Made by a program: the position numbers and the translations under genes. Below the pieces are notes generated by a model. It was not told the origin of the DNA and made no database searches. It saw only the letters and a program-made list of their open reading frames with translations. This document shows, piece by piece, positions 7,889 through 15,381 of a stretch of 35,492 nucleotides of DNA. The DNA comes from JBBDMW01 sp040878005. GTDB taxonomy: Bacteria; Chloroflexota; Dehalococcoidia; Lucifugimonadales; Lucifugimonadaceae. Positions within the stretch are counted from its first letter, which is position 1, and the number at the start of each line of letters is the position of its first letter. The stretch spans positions 1 to 35,492 of the forward strand of contig JBBDMW010000013.1 in the NCBI GenBank assembly GCA_040878005.1, in the 5' to 3' direction.

Positions 7889-9838
7889 ATGGTAGAACGA
7901 TCAACCGCTCCATACGGATCATGGAAGTCGCCCATCACCACCGACCTGATCACCAGGGGCGGCGTGCGCCTGGGCGAAGTGCGTGTGGACGGCGATGACC
8001 TGTACTGGCTGGAAGGGCGCGCTGCCGAGGCGGGCCGGAATGTAATTGTGAGGCGCGCCGGGGACGGGTCCGTATCTGACGTAACCCCGGAAGGGTTCAA
8101 TGTCCGGACACGCGTCCACGAGTATGGCGGAGGGGCATATGCGGTCCACAACGGCGTGGTGTTCTTCTCAAACTGGGACGACCAGCGCATCTACCGCCGG
8201 GACCCCAACGGTGATATCGCACCCATCACGCCAGAGCCGTCCATCCCCGCCGGTGACCGTTATGCCGATGGCCGCATCGCTCCCGGCGGCCGGTTCATGG
8301 TGTGCGTGCGCGAGCGCCATTTTGAGGACCGCGAGGCACAGAACGAGATAATCGCCGTCCCCACGGACGGAGGCTCAGAGCCGCGGGTGATCGTCACTGG
8401 TCACGACTTTTACTCGTTCCCGCGCATCAGCCCGGACGGGACACGAATTGCCTGGACAGCGTGGAACCACCCCAACATGCCCTGGGACGGCACTGAGCTG
8501 TGGCAGGCCCGACTGGCCCAGGATGGAACCGTTTCAGAAGCTGAACAAGTCACCGGCGGCATGACTGAGAGCATCTTTCAGCCGGAGTGGTCTCCAGATG
8601 GCACGCTCCACTTCATTTCAGACAAGACAGGCTGGTGGAACCTCTACAGGCTGGATGGCGATGGTGAGCGCGGCCTTTGCAGCATTGATGCTGAGTCCGG
8701 TGAGCCGCAGTGGGTCTTTGGCCAGTCCACGTACTGCTTCCTCCCGGATGGCCGGATCGTCCTCAAGCTTACGCAGCATGGCGAAGACCGGCTGACACTC
8801 CTGGACCCACGGCTCGAGGTGATCACCGGAATCCAGGTCGGGTACACGGCCATCGGCTCATTGGGATCACGGGACAACACCGTCTACATGACGGCGGCGA
8901 GCTCCACAGAGCCGCCAGCCGTAGTAGAACTAGCTGAGTCAGGCGCCACTAAAATCGTCAGGCGCAGCCTGGATGCCGATGTGGACGCCACGTACATATC
9001 AGAGCCAACGGCCATTGACTTTCCGACCAGCGATGATGGGGTGGCGCACGCCCTTTATTACGCCCCTGTGAACCCGGACTTTGTTGCTCCGGAAGGTGAG
9101 TTGCCGCCGCTCATCGTGATCAGCCACGGCGGGCCCACGGGAGCGACCAGCTCCTCGCTTAGCCTGGGCGCCCAGTTCTGGACCAGCCGCGGGTTTGCCG
9201 TGGTGGATGTGAACTATCGCGGGTCGACCGGATACGGGCGGGCCTACCGGGAGATGCTGAAGGGCCGCTGGGGTGTGGTGGATACAGACGACTGCATCAA
9301 CGCAGCGAAGCATCTTGTGGCGAACGGGGCCGCCGACGGTGAGCGCCTGGCCATACGGGGCGGGAGCGCAGGAGGCTACACCACGCTGTGTGCCCTGACG
9401 TTCCATGATGTCTTCGCCGCCGGAGCAAGCTACTACGGTGTGGCGGACGCAGAGAGGCTGGCCACGGATACCCACAAGTTTGAGTCGCGCTACCTCGATG
9501 GACTGATAGGCCCGTACCCGGAGAAGCGTGACCTTTACCGCCAGCGCTCGCCGATCGATTACGCGGACCGCCTGTCATGCCCGCTCATAATCTTCCAGGG
9601 GCTGGAGGACAAGATCGTGCCGCCGTCGCAGGCGGAGGCGATGGTCGAGGCGCTGCGGTCAAAGGGCCTGCTCTTCGCATACGTGCCGTTCGAAGGCGAG
9701 CAGCACGGCTTCCGTCGCGCTGAGAACATTCGGCGCTCGCTTGAGGCGGAACTGTACTTCTACGGCCGCATCTTCGGATTCCAGCCTGCGGATGAGATTG
9801 AGCCGGTGGAGATAGAGAACCTGGGCCAGGGTGTTTGA
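7889..9838 (+). CDS. S9-family serine peptidase (prolyl oligopeptidase type)
   Basis: The N-terminal two-thirds is a beta-propeller with WD40-like repeats (PRISPDGTRIAWTAW; QPEWSPDGTLHFISD). The C-terminal third is an alpha/beta-hydrolase peptidase domain. The catalytic triad is visible: nucleophile Ser493 in GGSAGG, Asp574 in GLEDKIVPP and His606 in GEQHGF, numbered from the ATG at 7889. The oxyanion region ISHGGPTG and the RGSTGYG motif are typical of acylaminoacyl-peptidase-like S9C enzymes, which remove residues or short peptides from peptide N-termini. No signal peptide is seen, so it is probably cytoplasmic. The ATG at 7889 follows AGGCAAGG closely and is preferred over the ATG at 7871. 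It is convergent with the next gene, seven bases apart. Confidence 0.93.
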   Translation: MVERSTAPYGSWKSPITTDLITRGGVRLGEVRVDGDDLYWLEGRAAEAGRNVIVRRAGDGSVSDVTPEGFNVRTRVHEYGGGAYAVHNGVVFFSNWDDQRIYRRDPNGDIAPITPEPSIPAGDRYADGRIAPGGRFMVCVRERHFEDREAQNEIIAVPTDGGSEPRVIVTGHDFYSFPRISPDGTRIAWTAWNHPNMPWDGTELWQARLAQDGTVSEAEQVTGGMTESIFQPEWSPDGTLHFISDKTGWWNLYRLDGDGERGLCSIDAESGEPQWVFGQSTYCFLPDGRIVLKLTQHGEDRLTLLDPRLEVITGIQVGYTAIGSLGSRDNTVYMTAASSTEPPAVVELAESGATKIVRRSLDADVDATYISEPTAIDFPTSDDGVAHALYYAPVNPDFVAPEGELPPLIVISHGGPTGATSSSLSLGAQFWTSRGFAVVDVNYRGSTGYGRAYREMLKGRWGVVDTDDCINAAKHLVANGAADGERLAIRGGSAGGYTTLCALTFHDVFAAGASYYGVADAERLATDTHKFESRYLDGLIGPYPEKRDLYRQRSPIDYADRLSCPLIIFQGLEDKIVPPSQAEAMVEALRSKGLLFAYVPFEGEQHGFRRAENIRRSLEAELYFYGRIFGFQPADEIEPVEIENLGQGV

Positions 9839-9845
9839 CTGGCCG

Positions 9846-10990
9846 CTACGAGAAGCTGAAGTCCTGCCCTATGCCTTGCCGGACGGCCTCCTCGTAAACC
9901 AGCCGCGCGCACGATATGTCCTGTATCGCCAGGCCCACGCTCTTGAACANNNNNNNNNNNNNNNNNNNNNNNNNNNNNNNNNNNNNNNNNNNNNNNNNNN
10001 NNNNNNNNNNNNNNNNNNNNNNNNNNNNNNNNNNNNNNNNNNNNNNNNNTAAACCAGCCGCGCGCACGATATGTCCTGTATCGCCAGGCCCACGCTCTTG
10101 AACAACGTCACCTCATCGTCGCTCTCACGGCCGCGGGTTGAGCCGTTTATGACCTGGCCCAGGTCACCGCGAATGTCATCCGGAGAGTACTCGCCCGCCT
10201 CGATTGGTATCTGCAGGTCGCCCGCCTCATTGAGGCACGCCTGCTTCTGGTCGCAGATCACCCTGGCCCGCTGGACCGTAGCCGTATCAAGCTCACGTAC
10301 ACCCGGCGCATGTGAGCCTACGGCGTTGATGTGAGCGCCGGGCTTCCACCATTCGCCCTTAACTATGGGGTTGGCTGCTGTGGTTGCGAGTGCGACTATG
10401 TCTGACTCCCGGCACACTTCTTCCATGCTGGATGCCTGCTTCACCTGCACACCGGTGTCTTTGGTAAGCGATTCGGCGAAGGCCTGCCGCTTGTCGTCGG
10501 GGTCGAGCGAGAACGCCAGAATCGAGTCGAGTTCACGTGCGGCGGCCATCGCAAGGACCTGCGTTCGTGCCTGCACTCCTGTGCCCAGGATTCCGGCGAT
10601 CTTTGCGTCCTTGCGGGCAAGGTGCTTCGTGGCAACGCCGGACACCGCGCCCGTACGCATGGCGGTCAGGTATCCGCCGTCCATCACCGCAACCACCTGT
10701 CCCGTCTCCTGGTCCTGTATGAGGATCGTCGCCAGGGTGGTTGGCAGGTCGTGCTTGGATGGGTTGCCCTTGTACACCGTCACTGCCTTGATGCCCAGCG
10801 CGCCGCTGCTCTTGAGGTACGCCGGCATGGATGCAATCCATCCGCCGGTGTCCTGGTCAATCATTACCGTGCGGTCCGGCATGACGGCGGTATTGTTGTC
10901 CAGTTCTGAGAAAGCGCCTTCCACCACTTCTATGGCCTTCGGCATGGAAAGCAGTTCCTGGACGTTTGAGCGGTTCAAAAGTAACGCCAT
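9846..10990 (-). CDS. Ornithine cyclodeaminase/mu-crystallin family protein, split by an assembly gap
   Basis: The protein starts MALLLNRSNVQELL at the ATG at 10990, with GGAGGT six bases upstream. It shows the family's features: a KAVTVYKGNP substrate region, DGGYLTAMRTGA, the NAD(P)-binding Rossmann loop GILGTGVQA, and AVGSHAPGVRELD. The coding sequence is broken near its 3' end by 100 N between two identical 55-base copies. Removing 155 bases restores one frame that runs FKSVGLAIQDISCARLV then YEEAVRQGIGQDFSFS and stops at 9846, giving 329 residues, the usual length. Family members include ornithine cyclodeaminase, alanine dehydrogenase and imine reductases; the substrate cannot be read here. 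As written in the window the gene looks frameshifted, but I consider it intact. Confidence 0.9.
9895..10104. other. Assembly gap: 100 N between identical 55-base ends
   Basis: Bases 9895-9949 and 10050-10104 are identical, separated by exactly 100 N (9950-10049). An exact 55-base overlap left unmerged and padded with a default 100-N spacer is typical of de Bruijn-graph scaffolding, and collapsing it repairs the coding frame. This is not a biological repeat. Confidence 0.92.
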
Positions 10991-11208
10991 CAATGACCTC
11001 CGGTGGTGGGTTGGCGCTGGCAGGGCGCAGTGGTCTGTCCAGCAGGTCACAGTGAATGCCTGCCGCGAAGTCCGGCGGATTATACAGCGGGCATACGTTC
11101 ATGCTCCGCCTGCCAGTCATCGACAACAGGACCGGCAGCCTAAGATAGACGCTGGGCAGCCGGTATGCCGGCTGGCGGCCTCCAGGCTCGGAATGTGAAC
11201 GTAGCGGC

Positions 11209-11979
11209 ATGCACCAGACATCATACGCGGAGGTCGACAGGCTGCTTGAAAGCCTGGTCTTCCGTATTCGGGCGGTCCTTCATGAAAAGCTTGTCGGCGT
11301 GTACCTGTATGGGTCGCTGGTGACAGGCGACTTCGATCCCGGAATCAGCGACGTTGACCTGCTGGCGGTCACCTCATCTGATCTGGACAATTCACAGGTG
11401 GACGCACTGCGTACCCTGCACCGGGACATTGCGATCAAACACCCGGAATGGGACGACCGTGTCGAGGTTGCGTACGTGTCCATGACGGCGCTGAGGACGT
11501 TCCGAAGCGAGAAGCACCAGATCGCGGTCATCAGCCCGGGCGAGCCGTTCCACGTGAAGGAACTGGACAGCGGCTACCTGATGAACTGGTACGTTGTACG
11601 CGAGAGGGGCGTGGTGCTTTTCGGCCCTCCGGTTAACACGGTTATTGGTCCGGTCACGCGTGAGGAGTACGTGCAGACTGTGCGTGACTACGTGTCATGG
11701 CTGGCCGGGAACCTGCGCGAAGTAATGGACAGGAAGTACCAGGCGTATGCCATCCTGGCAGCTTGCCGGGCGCTCTATCTCCACCGGAAAGGCGCAGTGA
11801 CGTCCAAGAGGCGGGCTGCACTGTGGGCACTGGAGGAGCTTCCGGAGTGGTCAGGGCTGATTCAAAGCGCGCTGGCATGGCGGAAGGCCTGGCGCGATGA
11901 GCAGGTGGATCACGCTGCAACTCACGCCGAAAGTCTCCGGTTCGTCACATTCGTGAGGGGGCTGGTCCTGGACACATGA
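11209..11979 (+). CDS. AadA-like nucleotidyltransferase (DUF4111 type)
   Basis: This 256-residue protein has the nucleotidyltransferase active-site signature YGSLVTGDFDPGISDVDLL at about residues 34-52 (Gly35-Ser36 and Asp48/Asp50 for metal and nucleotide binding). It also has a C-terminal helical region (ACRALYLHRKGAVTSKRRAALWAL) like that of the aminoglycoside 3''-adenylyltransferase AadA family. AadA enzymes transfer AMP to streptomycin or spectinomycin. Chromosomal members in environmental bacteria are common and not all confer resistance. No ribosome-binding site is obvious. It stands alone, with no mobile-element sequence around it and base composition like its neighbours, so recent transfer is not indicated. 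Confidence 0.85.
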   Translation: MHQTSYAEVDRLLESLVFRIRAVLHEKLVGVYLYGSLVTGDFDPGISDVDLLAVTSSDLDNSQVDALRTLHRDIAIKHPEWDDRVEVAYVSMTALRTFRSEKHQIAVISPGEPFHVKELDSGYLMNWYVVRERGVVLFGPPVNTVIGPVTREEYVQTVRDYVSWLAGNLREVMDRKYQAYAILAACRALYLHRKGAVTSKRRAALWALEELPEWSGLIQSALAWRKAWRDEQVDHAATHAESLRFVTFVRGLVLDT

Positions 11980-12020
11980 GGCGACTGGCACGCGCGTTGA
12001 GTTGGCCCGTACGCAACCCT

Positions 12021-12287
12021 TCAGTCCAGAAGGCGGACGCCTCGCGCAGGGCCATTATTTAACTGTCCATTCCTGTTGGGATGTTGGAGCACTTCATAAA
12101 CTGCCGGACAGGTGGGGCAGGCAACCCTGGACTCTTTGCGGAGGGCTGGCGTTTCATCAGCAATGAGGTGTTTGCAATTCGTGCACAGCCACGCAGCGTT
12201 GGTGCTCCAGACCAGTGCCACGCTGCCATCAATGGTGTTCCCGCGGGAATCCATGACGCTGACTTCGGTGGTCTTAACTGCGCTCAC
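12021..12287 (-). CDS. Small zinc-ribbon protein
   Basis: This 88-residue protein has two CxxC pairs (C35/C38 in WLCTNCKH and C57/C60 in VACPTC), so a zinc-ribbon or rubredoxin-like knuckle is likely. The start is a GTG placed directly after the TAA stop of the upstream dehydratase gene (TAAGTG), with GAGGGG a few bases upstream inside that gene's end. Translation is therefore probably coupled and the two proteins made together. I do not recognise a named family; a metal-dependent or regulatory accessory role would be guesswork. Confidence 0.65.
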   Translation of the reverse strand: MSAVKTTEVSVMDSRGNTIDGSVALVWSTNAAWLCTNCKHLIADETPALRKESRVACPTCPAVYEVLQHPNRNGQLNNGPARGVRLLD

Positions 12288-13436
12288 TTATGGCCCCTCT
12301 TCGTTGAACATGGGGATGTTGCGCTTCTCGTACGCCTGGTAGGCGAACTCCTCAAGCCTGTCCTCGTAGATCTCAATGCCCAGGCCCGGCGCATCCGGCA
12401 GTTGAACGTAGCCGTTCTTTGGCAGGAGCTGGCTGGATATCCTGCTGCCCGGCTCCGTAAACCGCACGAAGTATTCGGTGATGAGGAAGTTGGGCATCAC
12501 GGCGGCTGCCTGCACTGTGGCGGCGAGTCCGAGCGTGGTGGAGTTGTAGTTGTGCGGTGAGACGGCCACGTAGTGCGGCTCAGCCATGGCCGCAATCTCC
12601 TTCAGTTCAAGGATTCCGCCAACGTTGCACACGTCCGGGTTGATTATGTCCGCAGCACGCTTCTCGAACACCGGCATGAAGCTCGCCTTCGTGTAAAGCG
12701 CCTCGCCTGTGACCACAGGGATGGTGGTTTGCGAGCGAATCTCCGCCAGCGCATCGAGGTTCTCCGCAGGGCACGGCTCCTCGAACCAGAACGGGGCGAA
12801 CTCCTCTATCTCGTGCGCAAGCTGCACCGCGCGCATGGGCGCGAGCCGGCGGTGCAGCTCTATCAGCAGGTCTATGTCCGGTCCGACCGCATCCCGCACT
12901 GCCCTGATGCGCTCCACCGCATGCTTCAGGACGTCCTTCGCAACGTACGACCGCCACGGGCCGTGGATGGCGTCGAACTTCATGGCCGTGAAGCCTGCCT
13001 CCACGGTCTTCTCCGCCATTCGCGCGAAATCGTCCGGCGTCTCAGCGCCCCAGTACCAGCCATTGGCATACACGCGTATCTTGTCGCGGCACGGTCCGCC
13101 CAGCAGGTTGTATACAGGCTGGCCGGTGGCTTTGCCCACGATGTCCCACATGGCCGCCTCGATGCCGCTGAGGGCGCAGTAAAGCTCCATGGAGCCGCGG
13201 CGCTGGCCGTAGTCGTCGTATGCCACCTGCGTGAAGTGCCTGATGTTGAACGGGCTGCGGCCCACCAGGTACTTGCCCATCTCCTCTATGTGCACCACCG
13301 TGGTGCGGTCGCGGTCGTACTGCGTGTACGCCTCGCCCCAGCCTGTGATGCCGGCGTCCGTCTCCACCTTCACGAATATCCAGTTCTTGCGCCAGCCGGG
13401 ATGGAGGATGAAGGGTGTGACGGACGTGATCTTCAT
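12288..13436 (-). CDS. Mandelate racemase/muconate lactonizing enzyme family protein (sugar-acid dehydratase-like)
   Basis: This 382-residue enolase-superfamily enzyme has an N-terminal capping domain (about 1-120), then a TIM-barrel-like domain. Likely Mg2+ ligands are E193 (LLIELH), E219/E220 (WFEEP) and E245 (TGE). Other barrel residues include K153 in MKFD, D268 in NPDVCNVGG and a candidate general-base His at SPHN (H294). The MKFD, FEEP and SPHNYNST arrangement resembles the galactonate dehydratase-like branch, which removes water from an aldonic acid to a 2-keto-3-deoxy product. The substrate is not determined. A GGAA sequence precedes the ATG. A long inverted repeat lies about 40 bases upstream, and a zinc-ribbon gene follows with no spacing. 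Confidence 0.9.
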   Translation of the reverse strand: MKITSVTPFILHPGWRKNWIFVKVETDAGITGWGEAYTQYDRDRTTVVHIEEMGKYLVGRSPFNIRHFTQVAYDDYGQRRGSMELYCALSGIEAAMWDIVGKATGQPVYNLLGGPCRDKIRVYANGWYWGAETPDDFARMAEKTVEAGFTAMKFDAIHGPWRSYVAKDVLKHAVERIRAVRDAVGPDIDLLIELHRRLAPMRAVQLAHEIEEFAPFWFEEPCPAENLDALAEIRSQTTIPVVTGEALYTKASFMPVFEKRAADIINPDVCNVGGILELKEIAAMAEPHYVAVSPHNYNSTTLGLAATVQAAAVMPNFLITEYFVRFTEPGSRISSQLLPKNGYVQLPDAPGLGIEIYEDRLEEFAYQAYEKRNIPMFNEEGP

Positions 13437-13477
13437 GCTGGTTTCCTTTGGTCTCTCTGGGCAATCGGGTGGGCGCG

Positions 13478-13507
13478 GAAAGTGTGGGGCCGTACTTCCA
13501 CACTTTC
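13478..13507. promoter_or_regulatory. Inverted repeat upstream of the dehydratase gene, candidate operator
   Basis: GAAAGTGTGG (13478-13487) and CCACACTTTC (13498-13507) are perfect inverted copies with a 10-base spacer. The half-site centres are 20 bases apart, about two helical turns, as for a dimeric regulator binding one face of DNA. It lies 42-71 bases before the ATG of the dehydratase gene (13436, minus strand) and about 100 bases before thpR, so it could serve either. A transcript hairpin is the alternative. Confidence 0.5.
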
Positions 13508-13608
13508 ATGGGGCGGAACGCCGCGGCAGTATAGGCGAATGTGCGGCCGGGGATGCAATGCTGCTGCCGCACCGCACGTGAACGGGCCGGGGTGCATATA
13601 CTCGAACC

Positions 13609-14367
13609 ATGACCAGTGAAGACGAGCAGAAACGACAGGCCCCCACAGGACGCGACCCCTGGATGGGCGGCGACTGGGCCGCAGCCGGCAAGGATGGGCA
13701 GGGGGCCGAGGCTGAGCCTGGTGCTCCAGTTGGGCAGGAAGTCCCGGAGCAGCCGCCTGGTTCAGATCGACAGCGTCCACCGGAGGTAGAGACATGGCGG
13801 CTGTTCGTCGCCATTGACCTGCCGCGCCACGTCAAGGAAGAGATTGCCGGCATGGTGGACTCCATGCCCCAACACGCAAAGCCGCTGGTGCGATGGGGGC
13901 CGCGTGAGGGCATTCACCTGACGCTCCAGTTCCTGGGTGACGTTGAGCCGGGGCGCGTCCCGGAGATCACTGAGAAGCTAACTGACGCAGCGTCACGTAC
14001 AGGCAGGTTCTCCGTGAGCCTGTCGAAGCCGGGGGCGTTCCCGAGCTACCGTGACGCCAAGATACTGTGGGTGGGCTTTGAGGGCGAGGTGCGTCGGCTG
14101 GCACAGCTTCACGGCCGGGTAGTGGGGGCATTGTCGACGCTTGGCTTTGAGGCAGAACGCAGGCCGTTTGTTCCACACGCCACGGTGGGGCGCGTAGCGC
14201 GTGACGTTCGTGGCAGAGAGGCGGGCGATGTGGGCTACGGCTGGCGCAACACGCGCAGGTCACGACACCAGACAGATGTGCCCGTGGAGTCCATAACGCT
14301 GTTTCGAAGCCACCTTATGCCGGGCGGTCCCCGGTATGAACCAGTGTTCACCGCACCGCTGGGTTGA
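13609..14367 (+). CDS. thpR: RNA 2',3'-cyclic phosphodiesterase (2'-5' RNA ligase family)
   Basis: Members of the 2H phosphoesterase family open 2',3'-cyclic phosphates at RNA ends and can ligate tRNA halves in vitro. Both catalytic HxT motifs are present: H103-L-T105 (IHLTLQFLG) and H190-A-T192 (FVPHATVGR). The WRLFVAIDLP phrase marks the usual start of the domain at about residue 62, so this protein carries an extra N-terminal stretch of about 60 residues, rich in Pro, Gly, Gln and charged residues and likely disordered. The annotated ATG has no strong ribosome-binding site, so part of the extension could be untranslated. The gene is the last GC-rich gene before the AT-richer cassette. Confidence 0.9.
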   Translation: MTSEDEQKRQAPTGRDPWMGGDWAAAGKDGQGAEAEPGAPVGQEVPEQPPGSDRQRPPEVETWRLFVAIDLPRHVKEEIAGMVDSMPQHAKPLVRWGPREGIHLTLQFLGDVEPGRVPEITEKLTDAASRTGRFSVSLSKPGAFPSYRDAKILWVGFEGEVRRLAQLHGRVVGALSTLGFEAERRPFVPHATVGRVARDVRGREAGDVGYGWRNTRRSRHQTDVPVESITLFRSHLMPGGPRYEPVFTAPLG

Positions 14368-14395
14368 GGCAGGGGGGCGTTTTTCGACACACGTC

Positions 14396-14424
14396 TTGGC
14401 GACATCGCCAAAATGCGCTAATAT
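14396..14424 (+). promoter_or_regulatory. Candidate promoter with palindrome over the -35 box, start of the DprA cassette
   Basis: TTGGCGA and TCGCCAA form a 7+7 inverted repeat with a 2-base centre at 14396-14411. The first TTGGCG can serve as a -35 box, and TAATAT at 14419-14424 as a -10 box, with a 17-base spacer. A repressor bound to the palindrome would block the promoter. It sits at the sharp fall in GC and 42 bases ahead of the ATG at 14466. Confidence 0.5.
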
Positions 14425-14465
14425 CCGGATCAAAACCACAGCCAATGTATGCCCCCTGCCATTTC

Positions 14466-15377
14466 ATGATTATTCGTTTCGCTAAGAGTAGTTTTCCAAT
14501 TCAAAATGCGATCACAGAAGATGATGTACTGCGTTTACAAACGGATACAGAACGAAGACGATGGAAATTGAACGATGAATGGAAAGATTTACTTAAGCCG
14601 CCACAAGAGGCAGGAAATGATTGGAGCTTGACCTTGCCATGTAAAGAAACGTTTTGGAATGCCTTTTTGGCACTTGATATCAATTCAATTGGACCGCGGC
14701 CTTGGGGTCGGAAAAAGAATTTATGTGGAACATTTCTTGATGGTATACATGAAGAATGCGACGAGCTTGATAAAATACGTCAAGCTTTTATGCAAATAGG
14801 TAAGTACATAGGTATTAGAGATAACTTAGCGTTATCTTTCGCAGTGGATTTTGATAGAAGTGGTCCTGAAGGTCCGAGAACCTTATTAGGGAATGCCATC
14901 TTCAGCCTAAAATATGGAAACCTCGACGATCCGGCTATGCAGCCCCATTTGGGTGAACTGGTCGAGCACTTGTTGACCTTTGTTGCAGACGTTGAATGTT
15001 ACAGTACTGCTGATTCAGTTTGCTGCGTTCCCCCTTCTAATCCAACCGGAGGCACATCCATACCAAAGTTGGTGGCGACCCAACTGGCACCCCGCCTTAA
15101 CAAAACCGATTTGACAGAAGCCTTAACGACTATAGGCATTCGGACTGGACTCAAGAACGTTGGTTTAGATAACAAACTTGATACTATACGGGGCACCATT
15201 CAGGTAGATGGCTCACAGGTCAGTGGACGTACAATCATTTTGATAGACGACCTCTACCAGTCGGGCGTAACCATGAACTATGCTGCGATGATGCTCATGG
15301 AGGCAGGGGCGAGGGCAATCTTTGGCCTATCTTGCGTGAAGACGCTGCGTAACGATGACAATCAGTCGAGGCTGTGA
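14466..15377 (+). CDS. ComF-like phosphoribosyltransferase-domain protein of an AT-rich cassette
   Basis: This protein of about 303 residues has a C-terminal type I phosphoribosyltransferase fold with the PRPP-binding loop ILIDDLYQSGVTM (acidic pair D261/D262). It is preceded by a ComF-like VPPSNP strand and a KNVGLDNKLDTIRGTIQV stretch equivalent to the ComF region upstream of that loop. The first 170 or so residues match no family I know. Base composition is clearly lower in GC than the flanks (38% in 14701-14760, counted by hand, against 67% in 17041-17100). The dprA-like gene starts five bases after the stop. An open frame extends back to 14364, but the predicted transcription start near 14431 favours ATG 14466 or 14445; none has a strong ribosome-binding site. 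A role in DNA uptake or anti-invader activity is inference. Confidence 0.75.
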   Translation: MIIRFAKSSFPIQNAITEDDVLRLQTDTERRRWKLNDEWKDLLKPPQEAGNDWSLTLPCKETFWNAFLALDINSIGPRPWGRKKNLCGTFLDGIHEECDELDKIRQAFMQIGKYIGIRDNLALSFAVDFDRSGPEGPRTLLGNAIFSLKYGNLDDPAMQPHLGELVEHLLTFVADVECYSTADSVCCVPPSNPTGGTSIPKLVATQLAPRLNKTDLTEALTTIGIRTGLKNVGLDNKLDTIRGTIQVDGSQVSGRTIILIDDLYQSGVTMNYAAMMLMEAGARAIFGLSCVKTLRNDDNQSRL

Positions 15378-15381
15378 ACTC

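Noticed and set aside
9895..10104. Direct repeat as a mobile-element target duplication or CRISPR-like repeat
   Set aside because: The copies are identical and separated only by 100 N, and merging them restores a coding frame, so this is an assembly artefact.
11209..11979. AadA-like gene as an integron cassette or acquired resistance gene
   Set aside because: No integron recombination site, transposase or compositional shift is seen nearby; it looks like a resident chromosomal gene.
14364..14465. Longer N-terminus for the phosphoribosyltransferase protein starting at 14364
   Set aside because: This start overlaps the thpR stop, lies in GC-rich DNA before the predicted promoter, and the added residues look random.
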